DNA of 64,000 bases from Enoplosus armatus. Lineage: Eukaryota; Chordata; Actinopteri; Centrarchiformes; Enoplosidae. The position numbers and the translations under genes were made by a program. Shown here piece after piece: positions 50,740-62,800 of the stretch (its first letter is position 1; every line of letters starts with the position of its first letter). Location of the stretch: positions 2,950,501 through 3,014,500 of the forward strand of contig NC_092198.1 in NCBI RefSeq assembly GCF_043641665.1, in the 5' to 3' direction. The notes beneath the pieces are model-generated. The model made no database searches and was not told where the DNA came from. It saw only the letters and a program-made list of their open reading frames with translations.

Positions 50740-53134
50740 CTGTGTGCAGAGACAAGGGAATTATACGCGACAATCTCCTTTTGAACAGGACTGCTGACAG
50801 GAGTCCGAATGCGTTTTATTGCCCAACAACCGTTTCAGGATTATCTAGTAGAACAGAACCACAGCCTTATGTGGACTGGATAAAAAATGGATTCACTTGT
50901 AAAAGTGTTGCATCATTCACACGACCATAAACAATATATATATATATATATATATTAGATTAACTGTGCTTCCAGCTCTACCAGCAGATGGCATGTGTGC
51001 TCTGTCGGAGCAGAACTGACTCCAGTGTTTACACAAAGACTGAAGCAGCAGCGCTGCAGTTTGATGGGTCTCATTCGATCCTCAGCAGGAAGCACGGGAG
51101 AGATTTTCTATTCATCCTTTGTTCTCTCTCCACTAAATACACTGAATGAAAAGACCTTATCAAAGTCTGGTTTTTATTTTGACTGGAACCAATCCTCCAT
51201 CTCTGACTTCAACAGTAAGCTGATCAGTCACTGTCAGCCAAACATGGATGGTAATTAATAAGGAATTCATTCTCTAAACTCAAGCCCATTCAGATTTTCT
51301 GCATCTTCATAACGCTCCCTTTGCTCTTTTTATATGTTAAAGTGAATTATCATCATCACTCTCCTGCGTTGCTTCTAAGCTCCAGAGCTAAGATAAAAAT
51401 CTTAATAGCGGCTCATTTCCTGACATGAAATGTCTTTTCCGTCTCACCCGGGGGAGCTCCTGGTACCAGCTGAACACGTCCACTCCGATCAGCTGGAACA
51501 TGCGGGCCAGTGGCGGCAGGATCTGCTTGGTGATGTAGTAGGTAGCGTTGAGGCGGAGGCTGTGGTCCTGCAGCACCTCCATGGGCCGACGCACCAGCTG
51601 GATGAGGGGCACGCCAGGCATCCCGTACACCACCACGTACGGCACTCGCTCGCCCACCCGCGGCTCCAGGCGACGGTCGTACGCCATCATACGCCTGTGA
51701 CGAACAAAACCTGATCATAACTGTTGGACCTCGGAGCTTTTCTTTGACCTGTGCTCTAACGCAGCTCTTCCAGCGTACGAAACTGTAAATTTTACTGTAA
51801 CTGACTCAAATTATTCACATAAAAGACAATTCAAATTGTTTACTAAATAAAACATTTTACGATAAATGAGGTAAACTACCAGTGCTCATGAATGAGGCTG
51901 AATATTTCCCTCTGAAATCAGATTTTTTTTTCTTCACCCATTAAGAGCTGGGTTGCCTAGCAACAGACTCAGGTACTGTACATGCAGGCTAGTGCAGCCA
52001 GACAATGAGCACTGTGAGGAAGGAGTAATTGGATTTACACTGACTACTGTAACTGTAGTTGACAGCTCTCTCTCTCTCTCTCAACTCTCATGCTCTCTGC
52101 TGCAAACATATTAATCCAAGTGAAACTAAGGACTTCCTCTGTCTTTTGGTGAGGCATTTCTCTGCATGTGGCTTTTCTGCAAATGCCCACTGACATTGTG
52201 CTGTCAAACACACACACACCTGGTGAGCTCCAGAGCAGGCACGCAGGCTCCGGGCCGGTACGAGCCGCTGCCCCGGTACTCCTTGGCGAAAGTCAGGTCC
52301 TGCATGCTTGCCCGGCCGTCCAGAACCTTCACGCACTGACGCTGCACGAACTGCTTCACCTGGCTGATGTCCCGAGTCTCAAACAGCAGCTTAATGGAAC
52401 GCTCCAGGATCTGGGAAGAACACAAATGAACGCCATAACAGATGATGAGAGGATAAACGTGAGAGAAAGAAGGGAGGGGAACAAAAGAAAAAAGGCCTAA
52501 CAGAGAGATGAAGTGGTTCAAATAGAGCGAGGTTCAGTCTTAATATCACAAAAGCACAAATACGGGAGCGACTTGCTCTTTAATCGCGTGATATTTAAAC
52601 ATGATCACTAGAAATGGCAGCACATGACTCTCTCTCATGAGCCTACATGGCAGAATTAACACTGGGACATTTCAGCGTCTAGACAAAACCAGCCGTGTCC
52701 CTGAGCAGGCAGGGCCCTTTCCCCTGATTGACACGTTGTGAAGCAGTCTGATTAAATGAGAGTGGGCAGAAAGCTGGCGTGGCTGCGATTGGTGTAGAGC
52801 ACGGCGCAACGGGTGAGGGAGGGAGGAGTGGGTGGGGGCGGGTGGGATTGCCTGTTACCTTGGAAACAGCGGGGCAGCCGTCGCGGCGCACCGTCTCGAT
52901 CCCTTTGGCGTCAAACACAGGCTCCTTCTGGTCAAGGCTCTCGTACATGTAGCCCACGTAGCGCTTCTTTGTCTGCAGCACGCACGGGAGGTACACCTGG
53001 AAACACACACACACATACACACACACACACACACAGATCAATAATTACCTCTGAAAGTGTCTAAATGTGTGAATGGAGAAAAGAACACTGACACAAATCC
53101 AAATCAAAGTGCACAGACATTACAGAGAGGCTGC

Positions 53135-53192
<58 letters not shown>

Positions 53193-55726
53193 GGGAAGCG
53201 CTACCTTCTCAAACTTGAGCTTGACTGGCTTGGGGTTGGTTGCAGTCACTGCCTCGGCGATCTCGTTGCCGATCTGGAAGGCCTGCTCTTTGGTGGCTCC
53301 CTTCAGCAAAACAAACATGCTGCAAAAACACAAACGGACACGAAACAGCAGCGCTCAGTACTACAGGCCATCTATGATGCATGTCACCGCCTCCTCAGGC
53401 AGTTCCCACACAGCTGAGCAATAAGAGAAACCTAGGTGATCTGCCAGTGCTTAAAAAGTTAAATCAGCCCCGGTGGAACTTACTGTCATCCCTTGTGTTG
53501 GCGGTCAAATAAAGGCATCAAAAATACATTGAAAAGTTCATCAGCTGAGGGAAGTCAGCCAACTATAATCTAAACACAGCAGTGCTGTGCCTGAACGCAT
53601 CCCGCGTAGACTCTAATGGATGACTGGAGTGGTGGTAGCACCAAATATGTGTGTCACTCTGAGAATCATTGAAGTGATTTCCTACTGAGACGCTTGATAA
53701 GTACAGCCTCAGATCTCCCTTTTTGGTTTCACTGCTTAAGTAATGTAGTTTAATTAACTAATTAAAATGCAAAAGACACAAAAAAAACCTGATTCATGCA
53801 GTTTAAAACTTCACAAAAACACAACAGGAGCAAATCAATCACTGCTTGGAAAATACACTAGTTGGAGCCTTTTTGCTACCGACGGGTGCCTTTGAGCCAG
53901 TTCTCAAAACAATAAACCACCAGTGCAGGTGCTTCAGAGGCTCTCACACCTTCAGAGATCATTACAGTGTGTCATTACAGTTTGTGTCAGTCATTATGAG
54001 CATGTATTACTTGTACTGCTGCTTTGATGATGGACCGGCGACTGTACGGATTTCCAAAGATGTGATGCGGCGAAAAGCACCAATAACTGCTCACCTGTCG
54101 GTGTCTCCGTACACAACACGCGCTCCCCACTTCTTAGTGTCGTTGACCAGCTTGATGGCTCTCTCCAGGGTCTCTCTGGCTTTGTGGACGATGCTGTCTC
54201 CAACCTGGGAACCACAGGCGAGACCTTTAAAGAGGTGCTGCACACTTAACTTAAACTAAAAGATATGACCGTGCTGTGATGAAACACATCAATGCTTGTA
54301 ATAATAATATTAATACTGACATTTCTTACCAATTTTATAAACATTTTGGTAAGAAATGATTTGAGGGTGTAGTTACCCTTTAATGAACAAACTCTGCTGT
54401 ACAAGATTTGAGAGATATGTCTGTTTCACACAGATAAACCACGGTCCAGACCATTCGAGATGTGCAGGAACAGCAGAAATGAAATATTCCCCATGTGGTG
54501 TCATATCCATTACACTTCTCCAAAGGAACCACAGATGGGGTATTAATGGGGGGGTCACGTGGCGACGGCTGACTTCGCCCAGCTCCCGCTCCCACGCGAC
54601 TTGAACTGTATTATCTGTAATTTACTGCGCCCCTGTCAGCTTTTTATACTAACACGGTGTTGTACGAACTAGTGGCAAGAAGAAAAGTGTCCCTTTGGAT
54701 CACAATGACAACCTCTTTTAGAATATTTGGCAGCCTTCCTTGATCATCTTCCTGGTGATCTTGTTAACCCACTGCAGAGAGGTTTGACATAGTACCAATG
54801 AATATAACAATGCATTTAATGTAATGTAATGTATGTCAATGCAACCCATGTATGTTAACTCCTTTATTCATTCTTGTTTTGCAATTTGGCAAAAATATCT
54901 GTGCTGTCTGGTTCTTTGTTTGGTCGTGGAAAAAGAAAAGGAAACAGATGGCTTTAAATATGGTCCTATTTGGAATTTGAAAACATAACCAACGCAAAGC
55001 TGCTGTCGTTGCTTTTTCCTCTGAATTCTCTAAATCCAAGAATGGTAAAATGTGGCCTTCCTCTTCCTCACGGCGACAGTACAGGCGGCTGACGGTAACC
55101 TCTGGTGAGCTTACCTCCACGCTGGGCATGCGTCCGGAGTAGTTGGCGGCGGTGTAGCCGAAGGTGACGTTGGCGATGAGCTTGAGTCCGAGCTGCCGGG
55201 CGTCCAGCAGCCTCATCAGGGCCTTGTCCTGCTTGTAGGTTTTCATCGACTGCTTCACCATGATACGTGTGTTCAGGATTTCCTCCAGCATGTTGGGCAA
55301 GACCCCTTTACGCACTGAGGACTGGACACAAACAACAAAGGGGTGAACAACACGTGTACACGTCTGGCAAATACAGCAGTTCTTTACGGCCCAACAAACA
55401 AATACTGTCTTCACATTTGAACCTAAACAGATCTTCATCAAACGCTCACACTATTTCACACACTGTGCCTAATAATGACTAATTCTCAGCAGACTTTGAG
55501 TGCGTTGTGTGTTCACACTGGCAAAGTAACACAATTACATAAACAGTGGTAGTGGAACTGCTCCAGGGAGAGGACAACTCCAAACAAAAAGTATGAAATC
55601 TTAAGAAAAACCAGCTTCAGCTAAATCAGACTACAACAGAGAAACAAAATCAGATCCAGACCAAACCTGATTTCCTTCTGTGCCTTTTAATAACCTCATT
55701 ATACATCAGTGTTCACTGTGCTGCAG

Positions 55727-55765
<39 letters not shown>

Positions 55766-58454
55766 GTAATAAGACTGTGGGACTGCAGCCAGGGAGTGTA
55801 GAGCAATAAGTGAATGAATGAAAAAAAATGAATGGAAGGAAGTAGAGCGTGAAGTGGGCTTTCTATAGACGTGCTTAGCCTTCACAGTAGCTAATGACCC
55901 TTAATAAACCAGCACTGCTGGAGAGGTGATTCATACTCGGGGGGGGGGGGTGGGGGCAAGTGCTCTTCCAGGACAACGTTAAGCGCTGGGTGAAATCTCA
56001 TCAGAAGGGGGGGCGTCGGAGGGTGCTGTACCTTGACGAAGGCGATGCCGTTGGGTGACACGGTGATGTCGTCGCGGAGCTGGTAGAGGAGCTCTGGAGG
56101 AACCCGCAGGGAGGTGCAGCCGAACTTAAACTCATCCGGCCTGAAACAAAGAGACACGCGTGTGAACGTCATTCCAGAGGAGGAACTCTCCCCTTTTTCA
56201 GCACACTGAGAGTCCTTTCTGGTGCAACAGTGTTGATGAGTTTGCGAGCGACCTCTCTCACATGTTGCAGAAACTTGTGTCAGACTGTGAACATGTGAAC
56301 AAGGTACCGGTTGAAGGTAAAAAACCCCGTCTACTGCAGCTTTGGGATTGGCTGTTGATCCATTAATACCACCTGTTTGTGTAAATTAGCAGATAGTTTT
56401 ACTTCTAATAAATAATGGGGCATATTTAAAAAGGAGAAAATCATGTTATGATGGATCACAAGTAGACCCTGCTTTATTTTACAGGGTCACAAAAGTCCAA
56501 GAAAAATCCAGAAAGATCCAATTACATGATGAGTGGGCTTCAACAAATGCTGGTATAGTTTAAATTAAAACCAGCACACACACAAAACAAGCAAAACAAG
56601 AAGTACTTCTGCAGCTGACAGGAACAATCCTTAAGTGTTTTGTGTGTGTATATACATATATATATATACACACACATATATAAATTAATCAAACACAGGT
56701 ACTACTAAAGAAACTAGTATCGACTCTGAGGTACTGCAGTTGATTTGGATACTCGGAAACTAATTTGCCACTTTCTACTCTGCTGAGAATGAAGAGCATG
56801 AAGCCAGCGTATGTCTGCCAGACTCTCCTCTTTTTTTTCATTTACCTTGGAGTAGTAGAAATATGCATGTTGGAAAGTAGTGTTCATGGCTCCTGCTGTT
56901 GCTATGCAACTACAGTAATACTGGTGGAAAAAATTGAAATATATCCTCTAACTTGCAGCGCTCACTGCTCTGAGCTGTGAACAACATGCAGAGCTCTCAG
57001 CGTGTCTGTTCCATTAAAAATAATGAGGGAAGACGGCAGCACTAGAAGGAGACTTTCCTGGGAGACGAGCAACCTAAGCAAGTTGGGAGTACATGCAGGA
57101 GGTGTGTGGGCTTTGTCACGTCCTTACGTTCCCTGGCTGTCCACGTGGCCGAGACAGGTGGAGTAGCAGTAGTTGTACGCGATGACGATGGAGGGGTAAA
57201 GCGACTGAAAGTCCAGTACAATCACTGAGTTACTGTAGAAGCGCGACTCAGGCTCCATCACCAGAGGGATGCACTGCGGCGCCCTCTGCTGGGCTCGCTG
57301 CTGGATGCTGGGCGTCACGGGGATGTAGTTCAACGGCTTGGCCACACGTAGCATCATGGACTCAACGCGGTACTGTAGGGACAAAGTATTTTTAATTATA
57401 AACTTAAAACTAAAAAAACTTAAAACTTTTTTGGTCTTCTTTATTTGCACTATGCTTAAGTAACTTTGATTTGACATTTGTAAAACAGCCACACTGCTAC
57501 ATCTAAGGGCTGCTGCTCTAGTAAACACAATGACAAAATAAAATAATATATATATTATTATACTATAATCCTCAATATGGAATATTAGAACCTTTTAGGG
57601 CAGAAACGTTGCATTAGTTACTAAGCTGTCAGATGGCACTGGTAAAGTTACCGAAATATTGACTAAATATGTATGTGATACACTGAAATAGCAGCTGTAG
57701 CCTTCTAAACTTTGCACAGTTTATTTTTTCACGAGCAACTTGCTCAAAATACTGAAGGTCCTGGTTCAAAACCATAGTTCTAATAAGCTTAAATTATAGA
57801 TATGACTTGGATGAAAGTTTAACTGGGAGAATGCAGATACCGACCAAGAGTATACAGCCATACTAGCAGCTCTGCAAGTCTGTACTTAGGCGCAGAGATG
57901 CTTTGAGCTAAAGGCTAAAATTAGCATGCTAACATGCTGATGTTAAGCAGGTATAATGTTTACCATACTCAGCAGCTTAGTTTAGCCTGTTAGCATGCTA
58001 ACATTTGCTAATTAGTGCAGCTGAGTCTGCTGGGAACAGAGTGATAGGCAAGGCAGAGAAGAGAGGTGGGGGGGGGGGGGTGACATGCAGCAAAGGGAAA
58101 AGGTGCCCCAGGACACATTTTAATTTTGACCTGACGGTGGCACTAGGTGAAAATTCAAGTTATTACAATTCATCCTGTGGGAAACATGAAAGTCTGGACC
58201 AAAATTCAAGCAATCCATCAATTAGTTGTAGAGATATTTCAGTCTGCTCTAAGGCTACAGCACAGACAACTGCGGACCAATCAAGAGTGTCCAAAATATG
58301 TGCGTTGGTACCTGCGATCCTCGAGTCAGAACATGAAAGAACTGAATCCCAAACACTCTGGCCAGCTCGCTGGTTTTGCCAATGATGTCATGCTGCTGAA
58401 GAAGTTGCATGGTGCCATGCACACGGCTCACGTAGTGGTCCACCATCTTCCACC

Positions 58455-58510
<56 letters not shown>

Positions 58511-59787
58511 GCATAATCATTGAAATGCAGTGTTTCCATCACCTTTGAATGTATATGTTGTAGGTTAGTCATGTAGACAAGTATTCATTTTTTCATTTAT
58601 GGGGAAGGTCACAGGTCATGTTGATTCACATACAAAAAGGCAGAGAATGAAATGCCCCCCACCCCCACAAAGTGTATTTGGTATGGGCACAAACCTGTAG
58701 AGGTCTGTGTTGTGGTCAAACCAGTCAGACAGGGTGCGGTGGCTGTACATGGGGAAGCGCTGGTGGAGTACATGGAAGGCCACGTTCTCAAAAGTGTAGT
58801 TGTTCAACGTCACCTGGAGGAAAAAATAAAAACAATCTTATACCATTTCCTCAAGGCAGCTCCAACATGGCGTTTACAGAACTTCATTCCTCAGACTGTG
58901 TACAATTTATAAAGCGCCCTGACTTTCCTTGTTGAAAACATAACACTGAACCTTTTAAGACAGTGGTTCCTAATGTTTTTGCTTGTGACCAGTAACCACA
59001 GGTTACAGCTTTTGTGTGGACACGAGTTGTGAACAGTTCGATGAACAGTGACCAGTTTAAGGATTTTTAGAAAGTATCCAGCATGTCCCTTTATGGGTCC
59101 CAAACCCCCAGTTGGGTACCACTGTTTTATGGTATTTCACAAATCCCATGACTCCTCGGACTGAAGGGCAAGAAATCAATGAGCGAAAACATCCCTGAAG
59201 ATTCATAAAATGTGAAATTAAGTGATATTTTCCCAAATCACTCTTTTGCCAATTATTGGATTTCACACACCATATTTTTATTGTGCTGTGGTTGGTTACT
59301 TACTAATATAACTACTGGCCACTACTAGGAGCCTTTGACCAAGGCTTTCCCTGTGTGTTCTGAGTGAGGAAAATGGCATTTTTAATAAAAAAGCGACTGA
59401 CTTTATTTCATAGTTAATAGTTCAATAAAAAGAGTCAGTCTCTGTAGCAGAATCTAACAGTGGTGAGAATCCTGCCTTGAAAGGCTAGAGGAATGAGAGA
59501 AAATAGGTCACAAGCTAAAACTTTGAGTGTTGATGGCTAACAACAGCTTATTTGGGGGGTGGGGGGTGGAGGTCATGCTGGGACACCTGCCTCAGTCTTC
59601 ATCACCCTCCACAGGTTGAGGGTGATGCGTCCGATGATGTTGATCTCAGTCATGGTGTCGGCTCCGTACTCATCCCTGTCTGCAGTGAAGCGGTTCTCTT
59701 TGGAGTCACCTGAGGACACGCACAGAGCCAGACAGACAGCCAATTACAGAGGGGGGGGGGGCACCAGAGGCTCTCCATTTACCTATT

Positions 59788-59852
<65 letters not shown>

Positions 59853-62800
59853 GGGAAACACCCAAACACACACATCTGCGCATCTGCTCTTGTGCACATG
59901 TAAACACACAAACAGGGCCACACATGTTTGCACTTACCTACAGCATGCATACACACACACACACAAACTTTCTTTTGAACTGGGTTTAACAATTTCCTTC
60001 AGACTGGAATAAGGGATTGCTCAAAAACAAACACTTGTAAGAGAGGAAAATAAAAAAGCGCACTCACACACCTTCAGTCTGATAGGACTTCCTGACTTTC
60101 AGCAGCCACACTCAAATAGGTTCAATAATCGGTCGATAATTACTTCTGCAAAATCCTGCACAAGTGCAATATGCAGCTGTGAGCTTAACAAGCGCCAGAG
60201 ACAATTTATGGATTTGCCCTGATGTGGCACAGCCTCTTTTGAAAAGAGAGGAACTTAATAGCCGACCACCAGCTGGGGTTTACTGTGTGGAACATGGAAG
60301 AGTAAGTGAAACTTTTTCTCATAGAAAACTATTAGATATATACATGTAAGCAATTCCTGATGCCTAGTTTGAGTAGCAGATCTATGAGTTTGAAGGCTCA
60401 TCAGATCCTCCTTCGCAAGTCTATCATTTGCATGCAAAAGATCTGCTTTGAACTCTTCCTTACACTTGAACATGAACCACTAGAAGAGCAAGCGCCTCGG
60501 CTGTGGTGACAGTCGGCCCTACCTGGCACTCGTGACAGCTGCTGACACAGGTCCACTCCGAGCGCTGCAGCCCGTTGGAGGAGGTAGCCCCAGGAACGCA
60601 TCTGCACCTCATACCCGACCAGGATGTCTGGGTCAACCCTGACACAACATAGCAATGTTAGAACCAAGAGCAATATACAGTGACTGCTTAGATTAGCATT
60701 TCATAAGCCAAATAATGTCATGATACACACCTCCTCATGATGGTGATCAGCTCCTGAAACAGCACCTTCTCATCAGTCGCGTATGTCACCTGTAACCCAG
60801 AGACGCCAGACCTGACCAGCAGGGGCGCTGTTCCTCTGTGACCTGCTGAGGGCATTTAAACAGATTCATCAGCCTGACTGTAAATAGGCGCTGATCATGT
60901 GACTATGAACAACCAATATAAACAAGCAGCCTACTCAGACTTCGCTGAATAACGTTGAATTAATTGAACATAATATCAAACGAGTTTTAACCTCGGCCAC
61001 AACTTTGATGGTCTTTCTCCACCACGATGGCGCCTGTCAGCTTGGTGCTGTCTACATCTGGCAGGGGAGCATCAGAACTGAGGCAGTAAAATAAGGCACA
61101 TATGGGGTCGAACTCGGGGTCAGGCTCGAGGTCACGTCGGGTTCTTGCATGCAGCTCCATGCCCATCAGTGTTAGGTACTGGACCTGAGGGGAAAAGACA
61201 AAAAAACAACGTTGTCAAAAGGACAAGTCAGGCTGATGCCATTATCTTTAGACCTGGATTTTGTGGTAATGATGTTTGTTAATAGGCTGCATGGGCTCCG
61301 TGCAGAACGGGATTCAGTAGTAAAACTCTGAAAGCCACTTAAACATTAGTTCTCGTTCCAAGAGATACTCCAGTGGCTGAGCCCGCCAACTCTGAAACCA
61401 TGTGTGCCCCTGCTGGTCGAGGATCGAATCCTGCCAAACTTTCTCTCCTGCGTTTTCCCATATTCTCCGCCTTCTTCTCAGCTTTCCCTCCACTACAAAA
61501 AAAAACAGGTGCAGCTGAGCACTCAACTGTATTTAAAAGGGTTCTTAATAAGAGTGTTTGATGGTGCATATTTCTTCTATTTAATATGTTTGAAAATGTA
61601 ACATAAATGAAGTTAATGTAAATGTTGCCTCATGTTTTTAATGTGAGTGTTAACAAAAACGCACAATAATAAAATGGAAATGAACAAATCCTGGCTGTGG
61701 TGTTTCTGCCTTCTACGCTAACAAGTGGCAACCAGATTTAAAATGAATCTTTGAGGGTTAATTAATTATAATGTTAAAAGCTGAACCTAATTAGACTGAA
61801 TAATACTCTGATTCAATAAGCGCATTTAATAAAATGCTATCTAACTCCAACCCTAAATACTGGACTGGTCTTTCATCCTTAAAGCGCAAAAATAGACTGA
61901 AAAATCTTAAGTGGTGCAGCTCACCTCATGCAGAGCTTTGGCATCCTGCAAGTTTTGCATGCTGATTTTGAAGCCGTAAGAGTTGGCTATGCTGGGCCCT
62001 TCAATCTGAGAAGTATCTTTCTTTGGCACATTCAAAGCAGCAAACTGGTTCTGTGGAAGACAAAGAGTACATGAGAAACATCTAAACGAACAAGACAACA
62101 CAGGCACATCAAATGAACAGCAACACCCATTAAGAGGTGGACTGTGGTCTTTGATGTGGTGAGAAGTTAAAATAAAAATCAACACTTGCGGTCTGACCTT
62201 CATCTGTGTGGTCAGTAAAACTCTTCTCAGTGGGTCCGCTTGGCTTCTCCTCCTCTGCTGGAGTCTCTGGGAAATGGGATCGTCTGCAGCAGGAATAAGA
62301 ATGGGAAGAGCAGAGTCGAGTTAAGTAACAGTGAATATCAATGACAGGACTGCATGCACAAGATTTGCCCAAATAATTCAAAGAACTGGTCAGCTATGAT
62401 ACATTCTAAATCCTGGCACACTTGTCAATTATACAGCTTGTATTAGTTGATATTACACATTACAGGCAGAATGAACGTTTTCCTACCCTCAGATATGGGC
62501 GTGCTGCACACTGGCTCCAGATCTTCCTTGCTTCTCCGCCTCCTCCTTAAAAAGGGGGTGCTGTGAAGGAGGTGGGGACTGGTCCTCCTCTCTTCCCTGT
62601 TACTGACATGGAGGTGTGAGGGACTAAGATTCTCACCTAGTCTCTCCAGGGAGTTAGAGAGTCTAGGTGACGTTGATACTGGAGAGTTTTCACTTTCCTT
62701 GTTTTCACTGAGCCGGTCTAGCCCTGAGGGACTGGGCTGACAGGACTGCTGCCAGGGAGGCAGCTCTGGGGACTCTGGCGAGGTGGTTTTATCAACATCA

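Noticed and set aside
61374..61440. A functional tRNA gene
   Set aside because: The A and B box-like motifs are present, but acceptor and anticodon stems do not pair. A SINE remnant is more likely.
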